64,000 bases of DNA from Candidatus Roseilinea sp. NK_OTU-006 (GTDB lineage: Bacteria > Chloroflexota > Anaerolineae > J036 > Brachytrichaceae), in contig NZ_JAAFGM010000002.1 of the NCBI RefSeq assembly GCF_012931985.1, forward strand, positions 124,001 to 188,000, given 5' to 3'. The notes beneath the pieces are model-generated. The model was given only the letters and a program-made list of their open reading frames with translations. It had not been told where the DNA came from and made no database searches. A program made the translations under genes and the position numbers. This document shows, piece by piece, positions 1 through 11,359 of the stretch; position 1 is the stretch's first letter; each line of letters starts with the position of its first letter.

Positions 1-768
1 ATGAGCAACGCCCTTATCGGCTACACCGGTTTCGTTGGGAGCACAATACTAAAACAGACAAACATCTTCGATGCGCTCTATCGCTCAACTAACATCCACG
101 ACATTTGCCATCGCACGTTTGAGATGATCGTGTGCGCCGGCGCGCCCGCCCAGAAGTGGATCGCTAACCGCGAGCCAGAGCAGGACCGAAGCAACATCGA
201 GCGGCTGATGGATTGCCTTCGGACCGTTGACTGTCAACATTTCATCCTGATCAGCACGGTGGATGTCTTCAAGACGCCAGTGGAGGTTGACGAGTCATCG
301 CCAGTAGAAGAAACCGGCTTGCATCCCTATGGGCTTCATCGCCGACTGCTTGAGAAGTTCGTCGAAGAGCGCTTCCCACGGCATCTCATTGTTCGCCTGC
401 CGGGGCTGGTCGGCCCAGGGTTGCGCAAGAACGTGATCTACGACTTGCATCACCATAACAACCTCCACGCTGTGGACAGCCGAGGTATCTTTCAGTTCTA
501 CCCGATGGTAGGCTTATGGTCTGATATCCAAACTGCGCGCGAAGCCGGCTTATCCCTCGTGCACTTGACGGCTGAGCCGATCAGCGTGGCCGACGCTGCG
601 CTGCACGGCTTCGGGCATCCTTTTGTGCAAACCCTAGACGGCACGCCGGCGCACTACGACATGCAGACCAAGTTCGCTACCCTTTTCGGCGCGCGGGGAC
701 GCTACCAGTACAGCGCGCGGGAAAGCATCATGGCGATCCGCTGCTACGCGCAGTCGGAACCTCGCTGA
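1..768 (+). CDS. NAD-dependent epimerase/dehydratase-like protein
   Basis: A 255-residue SDR-type protein. The N-terminus (residues 5-15, LIGYTGFVGST) is a Rossmann dinucleotide-binding loop of the GxxGxxG kind, followed by alternating strands and helices. A Y-x-x-x-K pair is not obvious; YGLHRRLLEKF near residue 110 lies where it is expected, so catalysis may be atypical. Probably acts on a nucleotide sugar or similar polyol. Its ATG is the first base of the window, so an upstream start cannot be excluded, although the sequence looks like a true N-terminus. It is followed 21 nt later by a TIM-barrel isomerase and then a glycosyltransferase, which suggests a surface-glycan operon. The exact substrate is unknown. 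Confidence 0.75.
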   Translation: MSNALIGYTGFVGSTILKQTNIFDALYRSTNIHDICHRTFEMIVCAGAPAQKWIANREPEQDRSNIERLMDCLRTVDCQHFILISTVDVFKTPVEVDESSPVEETGLHPYGLHRRLLEKFVEERFPRHLIVRLPGLVGPGLRKNVIYDLHHHNNLHAVDSRGIFQFYPMVGLWSDIQTAREAGLSLVHLTAEPISVADAALHGFGHPFVQTLDGTPAHYDMQTKFATLFGARGRYQYSARESIMAIRCYAQSEPR

Positions 769-789
769 GCCAGACCAGGCGCAAAAAAG

Positions 790-1608
790 ATGCGGCTAGC
801 TATCTCTAACCTTGCTTGGGACGCTGCCGAAGACACCGAAGTGGCAGCCATGCTCGGCGAGTTTGGCGTCAACGCGATTGACGTCGTGCCAGGAAAGTAC
901 TTTCCCACGCCACAGGAGGTGGAAGATGCGGCGATCAAGCGCGTCAAACAGTGGTGGGCGGAGCGCAGTATCGAGATCACCGGCATGCAAGCGCTGCTGT
1001 TCGGTGCTTCGGGCCTAAACTTATTCGGCGAGGCTGCCGTCCAGGAAGCCATGCTGACGCGCCTGCGCTCGATATGCCGCATTGGGGCTGGCCTCGGCGC
1101 GCGGCGTTTGGTGTTCGGCTCACCCCGAAACCGCGACCGCAGCGGCTTGAGCGACGCGCAGGCGCTCGAACAGGCTGTGACCTTCTTTCGTCGGCTGGGC
1201 GACATTGCGCAGGCGTATGGAGTTGTGATTTGCCTCGAACCCAACCCCGTAGAGTACGGCGCGAACTTCATGACCAACAGCCAGGAGACCGCCGCCGTCG
1301 TGACAGCCTTGAGCCATCCCGCTATCAAGATGCAGTTCGACACCGGCGCTATGACCCTCAACGGCGAGAAGCCGGAGGAAGTGCTGAAAGCGTATGCGCA
1401 CCTCATCGGCCACGTCCACATCAGCGAGCCTCACCTGGCACCCATCGGGGACGGCGAGACCGATCACCGCGCTGCGCGCGACGCGCTGCAGCGCTACCTG
1501 CCCGAACACGTCATCGCGATCGAGATGGCGGCGACAAAGGACGAGCCTCACACCGCATCCATTCAGCGCGCGCTCGCCAGGGCAGTCGCGTGGTACTGCG
1601 CGAGCTAA
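790..1608 (+). CDS. Sugar phosphate isomerase/epimerase (xylose isomerase-like TIM barrel)
   Basis: A 272-residue protein of the AP-endonuclease-2/xylose isomerase-like TIM-barrel superfamily. Supporting segments are the start MRLAISNLAWD, an early GVNAIDVVPGK strand, the metal-site-type strand VVICLEPNP near residue 140, QFDTGAM near residue 182, HVHISEPH near residue 208 and VIAIEM near residue 240. The acidic and histidine residues on these strands are the usual divalent-metal ligands. It should interconvert a sugar or inositol derivative in the cytoplasm. It starts 21 nt after the upstream epimerase gene and ends 11 nt before the glycosyltransferase, so the three are probably cotranscribed. 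The substrate cannot be read from sequence. Confidence 0.82.
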   Translation: MRLAISNLAWDAAEDTEVAAMLGEFGVNAIDVVPGKYFPTPQEVEDAAIKRVKQWWAERSIEITGMQALLFGASGLNLFGEAAVQEAMLTRLRSICRIGAGLGARRLVFGSPRNRDRSGLSDAQALEQAVTFFRRLGDIAQAYGVVICLEPNPVEYGANFMTNSQETAAVVTALSHPAIKMQFDTGAMTLNGEKPEEVLKAYAHLIGHVHISEPHLAPIGDGETDHRAARDALQRYLPEHVIAIEMAATKDEPHTASIQRALARAVAWYCAS

Positions 1609-1619
1609 ACCACACGCAT

Positions 1620-2456
1620 ATGACCAGCACAGCTTACGACGCAAGAGACGCAACCGGCGACATTGACCCCGCTTACCGCGCCACATGGGCAGTGCCCGCC
1701 ATGGAGACGCCGCTATGGCTGGGCAAACAGCATACCCACTGCGTCGTCATTCCGGTGATTAACGAAGGCGAACGCATTCGGCGCTTGCTTCGACGCATGA
1801 CGAACCATCGCATCGCAGACATCGCCGACATCATCATCGTAGACGGCGGCAGCACCGACGGCTCGCTGGCGCTGGAGGTCTTACAGCGACACAACGTGTG
1901 CGGCCTGCTGGTCAAAACCGGCCCAGGCAAACTCAGCGCACAGCTTCGATGCGCCTACGCCTTTGCGCTCGACCAAGGCTATCAAGGCATCATCACCATA
2001 GACGGCAACAACAAAGATGACCCAGAGGCGATCCCGCGCTTTGTCGTCGCTTTAGAGCAGGGCTTTGACTTTGTCCAGGCCTCTCGATTCCTGCCCGGCG
2101 GCAGGGGGGTGAACACGCCGCTGCTCCGGCACCTTGCCGTGCGATACATTCATGCCCCCTTGCTCAGCCTTGCTTCTGGTTTCAAGTGGACCGACACCAC
2201 TCAAGGCTTTCGCGCATACAGCCGAAGGCTGCTGCTGGATGAACGACTTGCGCCGTTCAGAGACGTCTTCAACACCTACGAGCTGCTCGCCTACATCTCC
2301 TACCGCACCCCTAGACTCGGCTACCGGTGCATTGAGATCCCGACCGTCCGCGAATACCCCCCCGATCAGGTGCCGACCAAGATTGGCGGGGTTGCCGGCA
2401 ACTTAAAGCTGCTTTCCATCCTCTTTGCGGCGTGCTTGTCGAAGTACAACCCTTAG
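1620..2456 (+). CDS. Glycosyltransferase family 2 protein
   Basis: A 278-residue GT-A fold glycosyltransferase. VVIPVINEGERI (around residue 42) opens the nucleotide-binding fold, DGGSTDGS (around 80) is the GT2 signature, and IDGNNKDDP (around 120) supplies the metal-binding acidic residues. No membrane segments are evident, so it resembles soluble DPM1/Ppm-like or phosphoenolpyruvate-mutase-adjacent transferases rather than a processive synthase. I chose the ATG at 1620; the reading frame stays open upstream to 951, but that part overlaps the isomerase gene in another frame and is not coding-like. It is the third gene of the apparent glycan operon. Donor and acceptor are unknown. Confidence 0.85.
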   Translation: MTSTAYDARDATGDIDPAYRATWAVPAMETPLWLGKQHTHCVVIPVINEGERIRRLLRRMTNHRIADIADIIIVDGGSTDGSLALEVLQRHNVCGLLVKTGPGKLSAQLRCAYAFALDQGYQGIITIDGNNKDDPEAIPRFVVALEQGFDFVQASRFLPGGRGVNTPLLRHLAVRYIHAPLLSLASGFKWTDTTQGFRAYSRRLLLDERLAPFRDVFNTYELLAYISYRTPRLGYRCIEIPTVREYPPDQVPTKIGGVAGNLKLLSILFAACLSKYNP

Positions 2457-2554
2457 CCTAGCTTCCGGGTCGCTACGCGTTGTGGCCCTAATTGGACTTT
2501 CACTTGAAGCGTGTATCCGATACCATGTGGGCATGATAACCAAGCAACAATGCC

Positions 2555-2692
2555 GTTGAATTTCTGATTTGCACCATCGGCAACTTCATGAGCACACACC
2601 TTGCCGAGCATTTGGATGATGTTCGCCATGACGTCATCACCGACGATTTGAGTCAGGTGCGTCGTACCACGCCTGGTCTGTGGGATTTGATA
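2555..2692 (+). pseudogene. Remnant of an SDR/NAD-dependent epimerase N-terminus
   Basis: The plus strand here encodes VEFLICTIGNFM then STHLAEHLDDVRHDV and ITDDLSQVRR, which lines up with the usual start of extended SDR enzymes ([32 protein letters not shown]). The glycine-rich loop is degraded and a residue is missing, there is no in-phase continuation beyond about 45 codons, and the end runs into the next gene. I read it as a decayed epimerase fragment in a locus that already holds a related gene. The similarity is by eye over about 35 residues, so confidence is moderate. Confidence 0.45.
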
Positions 2693-2735
2693 GATTATGG
2701 CCATCCCGTTTTACTCAAAACCGCCTGAGGCAGCT

Positions 2736-5700
2736 ATGACACAAAGGGTGAGACTTAACATTACCGCTACACTCAGCATCCTGGTCGCATCGCTCGGCAT
2801 TGCTATTCCTGCCCTCATGCTGATACTCCGCGTCGAATTCGGCCAAGCCTACACAGAGTTCCTGGCTGGCGATGTGACCACCTTCAAGGCCCTGGGGAAG
2901 CAGCAGGACCTCGTCGCCATGCCGGTGTTTATCCTGGCCTTCTATGTTTCTTTCTCCGTGCTCAGCAGAGTAACCCGAGAAATCCACTATCATGCCGACG
3001 CCATAGCCGCCACCGCCTTTGTCGAGCAAATCGCTTGGTGGTCAATTCCCTTTTACTTCGGCCTTGCCACAATTCTTCAGGAATCTCAATTGACGCTCAC
3101 GCGCGCTGAGCTGCTGATATCAGCGCTCGGCATCATCTCTTTGACTGCTATCGTGGCCTTCAACAGGCGCTCATTGCAAGCGGCTGACATACGCACCTGG
3201 AGCGTTTTGCTTTTTCTTGCCTTTCTACTGGCGCTCATCCCTGTCAACCTGGCTGCTCTGTTGAGCAGAGCACCTATGAGCCTCGTTGGTCACTTTGACC
3301 ATACGGCCTTCGCCCAAGCCAGCGAGGCGCTGCTGATCGTCTGTCCTGCGTTGATGGTGCTGCTGTTACTCCTTTCGCCACGGGTGAACGCTCAATCTTG
3401 GTTTGTCAGAGTACTGTATTGGCTATCGTATGCGACTCTGCCCCTGCTCTTTGTCACCTTATACCCCGCCAAATTGTTTGACGCTTCAACATCTCAGCTC
3501 TACGCCTACCCTGCCACCCTATACCTGAAAGCGGCTATCCTGATCTTGCTGCTCGTCTCTTATGCGGATGTGCTCATCCGGTTCAGGAAGCTGAACCCGG
3601 CAGACCTTGGCCGCGCCATCTCACCCTTTGCGCTGCTGGCGCTCGTGCTTGCAATACGCGAAGGTGTGACTATTCCTCCCCTCCTCAGCGCCGATGATTA
3701 CCACTTTGGCGAGCGGCTTATCGGCCGATGGAGCTACGCACATGGCTTTTTGCCTTATGTGGATTACATACCCCAGCACGGTTTGCTCGATGATGATCTT
3801 GCGGCGTTTATCTCGTTTGTCTTCTACGACGGCTCAGCTGCAACTCTCCCCGACGCTTCTCGCCTAACTGCAGCGCTGCTCGTCGCGATTGCTTTCTTCT
3901 CTATCTATGCCTTTACAGGGAGCAAAGCACTCAGCGCTGCAGTAGGCCTGACTATCTCTACGATTCGACTATGGATAGCGTTCTTCGTTCCTTTCATCTG
4001 TCTGTGGTCAAGCAGCCGGCTGCGCTCGCGCCCGTCTGTGTGGCTTGGGGCATGGTTGCTGGGCGCCATTGTCTTGATACTCGTGGTTCCTGGTCAGGGC
4101 CTCGTCCTGAGCGCCGCCTTCGCTCCTCTCGCCGCGAAGATGGTTTACGACTTACTGCGCGGCAGAAACAGGAAGGAGATCGGCTACCTTGCCGGCTTGG
4201 TGATCGGCATCGTTGTGGTTGTTGCTGTCACGCCGCTTTATCGAATGTTGCTTGGAGCTGTTGAATACACCCTGCAGAACAGTGCGATCAACCAGATCAG
4301 CTACGGCATCCCCTGGAATTTCAGCTTGAACTCCCCAACTCGAGCCAACAATTTTCTAGAGCTTGGGCTTGAAGTAGGGGGCGCATCCTGGGTTATCCTC
4401 TCCATCCTGTTTCTCTTCGCTGCGCAGAGAAAACTTCCGGAGATTGCGAACCGGCAGAGCGACGTGTATGCGCTAGGAGCTGCCTTGATATTTGCTTTGC
4501 TGATGACTCCCTATTCTTTCGGAAGAATAGACTGGAACAACTTGGCGCGCTCAATGCTTGTCTCCACATTGGTCTGGTCTGCATTTGCGCCGGCTCTGTT
4601 CTGGAAGGCGGCGCAATCTTCCCAACGCGCTTTGCTCGCATTAGCGATCGTCTGCGCGCTCGCTTTGCCCATAGGAGAGCCTAAGCTTCCCTCTCGGCTT
4701 ACCTCAGCAATCACCCGGCGAATTGAGACGCCGCCCCTGCGCAACGCAGCAAAAGAGGGATTCCCAAACATCGGTCTGGCGCATGTCACTGCTGACCACT
4801 GGGCGCGCTTGAGCAGGCTCAAGCAGTTCCTCGACGCGCAACTTGCGCCAACCGAGACCTATCTCGACCTCACCTCACGGAATGCTCACTACTTCTACTT
4901 CAACCGACTCCCGCCGATTCCCATCACCGCTCCCTTCAACACGCCTCATCCCGATCAACAAAAGCACGCGGTCAGGATTTTGACGGCTTCAACACCTAGA
5001 GTCGCACTCTTCCAAGCTGACAACTCCTTTGGAGCCTTGGCAAACCTTCCCATCCGCAATTACTATTTGTATCGCTTCATCATGGACACTTACCTGCCCA
5101 GGATGGAAGACCGCTTCATCCTCGGCTACTCCAGGCAAAGCAGCCTGCTCCCACCGCCCGAGCGCTACATCCTCTCCGCCGAGATCAAAGATCTCACCGA
5201 CGACAACTGGCTGAACGGGATCAGCCGCAACGAGCCGGCCGTCCTCCTCAACGACCCTGTCCTCGCCTCTATGCTCCAACCCGGCGACTTGCTCCGCTTC
5301 GCCGACGGCAAGCCGCGCGCCATCCAGCGCGTCTGGCCGGAAGGCTCTGCGGTTTGGTTTGACGCCGACGCCCCAGCGCCGATTACGCCGATCCAGCAGC
5401 GTTTTGTCGAGATCACGGTCAGCCCACAGGTCTATCAGGAATACACTGCCTCGCTCTTCCAGCGCGCCTTCGGCCTTTCCGACCTGCTAAAGCTCCCCCT
5501 CGCCTGGGGGCGCTCCGCGCACGCGCTGCAGGGCAAGATGACCTTGGTCGGCGAGCTGCCATCGCCGTTCCACACCTTCCACGTTTCCCCCATGGGAGAT
5601 GCCTACAAAGCGGAGGGCGATGACCCACAGATTAGCTTCGACATCGCGCACTTCGACATCTCGGGCCGCCAGGCGGGCCTGCTCAAGTTCGACTTCGCCT

Positions 5701-5948
5701 GCCAAGGACAGAAAGCCGAGCCGCGCCTCGAAGTGTTCTGGTGGGGCGATAGTCGCGGTGGGGCGTTCGAGTCGGCCAGCCTGCGCCTCACCGCCGAGAA
5801 CGGCACGCTGATTGTGCCGCTGGACGCATCGCCGTGGTGGTATGTCCTGGAGCACGTGAAGGGCATCCGCATAGACCTCGACACCCCGCAGGCTTGCGTG
5901 GCCTTCCGCTTGTCCAACCTCGGACTTTACCAGCGCGTGCTGGATTAA
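2736..5948 (+). CDS. Large polytopic membrane protein, GT-C glycosyltransferase-like
   Basis: About 1070 residues. The N-terminal two thirds contain roughly a dozen hydrophobic helices; near residue 320 a DDYHFGERL segment sits just after a helix, reminiscent of the acidic motif in the first outer loop of GT-C polyprenyl-phosphate-sugar-dependent transferases. The last ~400 residues are soluble-looking and would be extracytoplasmic. I prefer the ATG at 2736 because GAGG lies 7 nt upstream and because bases 2697-2735 overlap an SDR remnant; the in-frame ATG at 2697 lacks a ribosome site. Base composition changes inside the gene, from about half G+C near 4300 to about three quarters near 5300. 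Function is inferred only from topology and the glycan neighbours. Confidence 0.7.
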   Translation: MTQRVRLNITATLSILVASLGIAIPALMLILRVEFGQAYTEFLAGDVTTFKALGKQQDLVAMPVFILAFYVSFSVLSRVTREIHYHADAIAATAFVEQIAWWSIPFYFGLATILQESQLTLTRAELLISALGIISLTAIVAFNRRSLQAADIRTWSVLLFLAFLLALIPVNLAALLSRAPMSLVGHFDHTAFAQASEALLIVCPALMVLLLLLSPRVNAQSWFVRVLYWLSYATLPLLFVTLYPAKLFDASTSQLYAYPATLYLKAAILILLLVSYADVLIRFRKLNPADLGRAISPFALLALVLAIREGVTIPPLLSADDYHFGERLIGRWSYAHGFLPYVDYIPQHGLLDDDLAAFISFVFYDGSAATLPDASRLTAALLVAIAFFSIYAFTGSKALSAAVGLTISTIRLWIAFFVPFICLWSSSRLRSRPSVWLGAWLLGAIVLILVVPGQGLVLSAAFAPLAAKMVYDLLRGRNRKEIGYLAGLVIGIVVVVAVTPLYRMLLGAVEYTLQNSAINQISYGIPWNFSLNSPTRANNFLELGLEVGGASWVILSILFLFAAQRKLPEIANRQSDVYALGAALIFALLMTPYSFGRIDWNNLARSMLVSTLVWSAFAPALFWKAAQSSQRALLALAIVCALALPIGEPKLPSRLTSAITRRIETPPLRNAAKEGFPNIGLAHVTADHWARLSRLKQFLDAQLAPTETYLDLTSRNAHYFYFNRLPPIPITAPFNTPHPDQQKHAVRILTASTPRVALFQADNSFGALANLPIRNYYLYRFIMDTYLPRMEDRFILGYSRQSSLLPPPERYILSAEIKDLTDDNWLNGISRNEPAVLLNDPVLASMLQPGDLLRFADGKPRAIQRVWPEGSAVWFDADAPAPITPIQQRFVEITVSPQVYQEYTASLFQRAFGLSDLLKLPLAWGRSAHALQGKMTLVGELPSPFHTFHVSPMGDAYKAEGDDPQISFDIAHFDISGRQAGLLKFDFACQGQKAEPRLEVFWWGDSRGGAFESASLRLTAENGTLIVPLDASPWWYVLEHVKGIRIDLDTPQACVAFRLSNLGLYQRVLD

Positions 5949-5959
5949 AAAGAGATCGC

Positions 5960-6620
5960 CCCGGCGCTGCCTGTCTGACCTTGCCGATTTTGCGTGAATT
6001 GGGCGTGGTCGAAGCCGTTACTGCGGTGTGCGCCAGCAACCACGATGTTTCCCCACAGGACGATAACCTGTTAGCGGTCAATCGGCTCCAAGACCCGCGC
6101 CCCCTCTCCAAAGTTGGCGCGTTGCCGGAATCCACCGCCCTGAGCCAAGCCCTTGGCGTTCGATCCGAACAAGCGCACGATGCCCGTCCGGGCGAAACGC
6201 TAGATGCGGTCTATCCTCACCACCTCACGATTTGGCAGACTGTCATTCAAAGCGCCGTGCAACGCCATCGCTTGCCGCTCCAGTGGTTGCACTACGACAT
6301 CACTTCGGCGTATTGCGAGGAGCTGTACACCGAAAGCGAGTTGATCCAATTCCCGCGACCAACGTCCCGACAGCAAGCAGATCGACATCGGACTCAAGTC
6401 ACCGGTGAAGGTCTGCCTCTGGCGCTTCGGGGGCTGGTCGGCAACACCGCCGATCGCACGACGCCGCGCCAGAATTGCGAAGCGGTGCGGGCGCGGCTGA
6501 CTGAGAGTCAACGGACGGAAGCCACCATCGTACATGACCGCGCAATGGGTACTCCCGAGACCCTCGTGCGGTTGGCCATCTTGGGTAGGATGAAGCAATC
6601 TGTCTCGCCTTTCGCGATGA
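5960..6620 (+). pseudogene. Degenerate IS1634-type (IS4 superfamily) transposase remnant
   Basis: The frame starting near 5975 reads LPILRELGVVEAV and NHDVSPQDD, the start typical of IS1634-family transposases, then LHYDITSAYCEE with the first DDE aspartate, VTGEGLPLALRGLVGNTADR and IVHDRAMGTPETL with the second. The usual GYSRDHRPDLKQ block is scrambled and the C-terminal half with the final glutamate is absent. No start codon belongs to the family N-terminus and no terminal inverted repeats were seen. The open frame that spans this stretch begins inside the upstream gene and is accidental. It is therefore a dead insertion-sequence relic between the membrane protein gene and the valS leader. 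Confidence 0.72.
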
Positions 6621-6715
6621 GCAGGGGGTTGGCCATTAGGGGGATCCTCGTCTTTAGAAGTGTGCGCCGTGGCATGTGGATTATAGGCCGACGGCGCGCC
6701 TTCCGGCGCTTCCGC

Positions 6716-6745
6716 TTCGGCCTTGTGCCGCGATCTCGGTATAAT
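6716..6745 (+). promoter_or_regulatory. Promoter of valS T-box leader
   Basis: A perfect TATAAT -10 hexamer lies at 6740-6745. The best -35 is the poor TTCGGC at 6716-6721 with an 18-bp spacer. The predicted start near 6752 leaves room for the T-box Stem I that begins around 6760. Confidence 0.6.
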
Positions 6746-6754
6746 GACGAGTGA

Positions 6755-7040
6755 GAATAGCAACGAAAGACGATGACCGAGAGGAGTAGGTGGTACCGCG
6801 CCGACAGGGAGCGCAGGTCCTAGACTGAGAGCCTGCGCCGGAGGGCAACCGCCGAAGGTCGCTCGTGAGTCAATTCGGTGAACCGCGCCCGGCGCTAGCC
6901 GAATTCGGGAACGCCCGTTACAGCGTCCAGAGTGTGCCTGCGCGGGTTGCGCGTGTTTGACTGTGCAGGCGAACGTCGGTGGTACCGCGGGGAGCGCCCT
7001 TCTCGTCCGATGCGGATGACGAAGGGCGTTTGTGTTTGTC
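6755..7040 (+). ncRNA. T-box leader (tRNA-Val responsive) of valS
   Basis: The leader has the layout of classical T-boxes. An AGTA S-turn motif (6785-6788) is matched by GAA (6854-6856) on the other side of Stem I. The bases after GAA are G then GTC (6858-6860), the specifier position seen in the Bacillus glyQS T-box (GAA-N-codon), and GTC is a valine codon. A further hairpin forms from the AATTCGG/CCGAATT arms near 6872-6906. The T-box core GGTGGTACCGCG is at 6978-6989, immediately before a strong terminator. Uncharged tRNA-Val should pair with the specifier and the TGGT bulge, stabilise the antiterminator and allow valS transcription. Confidence 0.93.
6995..7036 (+). terminator. T-box-controlled intrinsic terminator
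   Basis: CGCCCTTC (from 6995) pairs with GAAGGGCG (7021-7028), extended by an inner CGTCC/GGATGACG region, and is followed by TTTGTGTTTG. This is the terminator alternative to the T-box antiterminator. Confidence 0.88.
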
Positions 7041-7091
7041 ACGATTGACGACGAGCGACTGGCGAATTTCAGCTAAGACTAGGAACGACCG

Positions 7092-9881
<2,790 letters not shown>

Positions 9882-10086
9882 GGCCTCCACCAGAACGCCG
9901 CCGGAGGTCTGGAGCGCTCAACGCCGCCGCGCCCCGCCCGGTCGCCCTCGTTGCCGGCGCGTGTCGGCCTATGCCGGCTCGTTCACCCGCATCATGGACA
10001 GTCGTATCAGGTCAGGCGCGGCGCGACATCGCCCCTAAAACGCGTCGAATGCCATCCCCGCCATCGTTCCATGCGTGGCGCAACCC

Positions 10087-11034
10087 CTACTTCGCCGACG
10101 GCGGCGGTAGTTTGCGGGCGGCTAGGCGAGCTGCGGCCAAATCCCAAAGCGCGTGGCCGACGCTCTTGAAGATGATCGGCGAAGGCGGCGTTGCCCCTGC
10201 GGAGATCGTCGGGGGGGTTCCTGCGACAACCGCTTCCAGCGGCGTCACGCAAGACCAATCTACGCCGGCCTGGATCAGGTCGCCGGCCTCGGCGCGTGCA
10301 CCCTCGAGCGTATCCGTGAAGATGCGCGCGCGGCGCGCGAGGCTGGCGGGCAACTCGGCCATCTCGGCTGAATAAGCGCCCACGGCGATCACCAGCGCAT
10401 CATCGCGCACGCGGTCTTCGATCACCGGTTGTCGGCTGGTGGTGGCCGTCACGATGATGCCGCACGCCGGCAACATGTCGCCGACCGTCCCAATGGCCTG
10501 CGCATTGATCCCCATCATGCGCCCGTGATGGGCCAGCGCCTCGGCATCGGCGAAAGCGCGCGAGAAGATGAACACGTCGTTCGCCGGCAGCCACTGACCC
10601 AGCGCTTCCAGGTGCGCCTTACCTTGTGCGCCCGCGCCGACGATGAGCAGCGCGCCGCGCTTGGCTTCTTCGGACGCGAGCATCTGCGCGGCGAGCAGCG
10701 AGAGCGCCGCAGTGCGCCGGGCTGTCACGGCTTGACCGTCGAGGAGCATCAAGCGTTCGCCGGTGTGGGCATTCATCACAATGACTTCGCCATGAATGCT
10801 GGGGAGGCCGCGCTCGGTGTTGCGCAGGTGCGCGGTGACGAGCTTGGTGATGGCAATGTCCTGGTCGGCGGCGGGCATCACGAATAACATGCCGCTGTCG
10901 CCGATCGGCAGCGTCAACCGTTGAGGGGCTATCGTGATACCGGCGTGCTTGTCGCGTAGCACAGCGCGCAACTCATCGGCCAATTCCAGATAGGGCAAGA
11001 GTTGGTGGGTGGTCGCGAAATCGAAAATGCGCAC
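10087..11034 (-). CDS. Ornithine cyclodeaminase/mu-crystallin family protein
   Basis: A 315-residue NAD(P)-binding protein. The dimerisation half carries the family features: a GDSGMLFVMPA strand near residue 45, a conserved lysine (ITKLV, near 64) and NAHTGERLMLLDG (residues 88-100). GAGAQG at 133-138 is the dinucleotide-binding loop. Members deaminate ornithine to proline, reduce cyclic imines such as pyrroline-2-carboxylate, or act as alanine dehydrogenases, and sequence alone does not separate these. It is transcribed away from the Trm112-like gene and convergent with valS. The 205 bp between valS and this gene hold no recognisable gene. Confidence 0.85.
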   Translation of the reverse strand: MRIFDFATTHQLLPYLELADELRAVLRDKHAGITIAPQRLTLPIGDSGMLFVMPAADQDIAITKLVTAHLRNTERGLPSIHGEVIVMNAHTGERLMLLDGQAVTARRTAALSLLAAQMLASEEAKRGALLIVGAGAQGKAHLEALGQWLPANDVFIFSRAFADAEALAHHGRMMGINAQAIGTVGDMLPACGIIVTATTSRQPVIEDRVRDDALVIAVGAYSAEMAELPASLARRARIFTDTLEGARAEAGDLIQAGVDWSCVTPLEAVVAGTPPTISAGATPPSPIIFKSVGHALWDLAAARLAARKLPPPSAK

Positions 11035-11077
11035 GCGGCAATTGTATGCAAGCGGGCCCCAGACGCCTGCGCGCCGT

Positions 11078-11083
11078 TAAAAT
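11078..11083 (+). promoter_or_regulatory. Leaderless-type -10 box (TAAAAT)
   Basis: TAAAAT ends 6 nt before the ATG of the Trm112-like gene, so transcription should begin at or next to the start codon. No convincing -35 box is seen and there is no Shine-Dalgarno site. Confidence 0.5.
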
Positions 11084-11089
11084 TGCAGC

Positions 11090-11338
11090 ATGGCATCAAC
11101 GATCAACCCGGAACTGCTCGAGATCTTGCGTTGCCCCTACTGCGTCAGCACATCCACGCGTCAACCCGGCGAAGACCCTGGCCGGCTCATCCTCTACAAG
11201 GACTGCTGGTTGATCGAGCCGGTCTATGGGCGCAAGTATCCGATTAAGGACGGCATCCCGATTATGCTGATCGAAGAAGGCGAGAAGTGGATCAACGTGA
11301 AACCGGAGGACTTGCCCATTCCGCCGCCTGCTGATTAG
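11090..11338 (+). CDS. Trm112 family protein
   Basis: An 82-residue Trm112p/YcaR-like protein. LEILRCPYC near residues 11-19 matches the family start, and KYPIKDGIPIMLIEE near residues 51-65 is its characteristic second half. In this protein only one CPYC-like pair is obvious (a further cysteine follows at 43), so zinc binding may be partial or lost, as in many bacterial members. Eukaryotic and archaeal Trm112 activates methyltransferases; the bacterial role is less certain. Start ATG lies 6 nt after a TAAAAT box. The next gene follows after 21 nt. Confidence 0.85.
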   Translation: MASTINPELLEILRCPYCVSTSTRQPGEDPGRLILYKDCWLIEPVYGRKYPIKDGIPIMLIEEGEKWINVKPEDLPIPPPAD

Positions 11339-11359
11339 TGACGGCGCGCCGGCTGGGTC

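Noticed and set aside
2453-2704. An 83-codon minus-strand open frame
   Set aside because: Its sequence has no family resemblance and it opposes the more convincing SDR remnant on the plus strand.
5834-6754. Open frame of 306 codons taken as an intact transposase
   Set aside because: Begins inside the upstream membrane-protein gene, has no family N-terminus, lacks the C-terminal half and has scrambled motifs. Called a remnant instead.
6789-6800. The upstream GGTGGTACCGCG as a second complete T-box
   Set aside because: It has no terminator next to it and lies inside Stem I. It is kept as a repeat finding, not as a second riboswitch.
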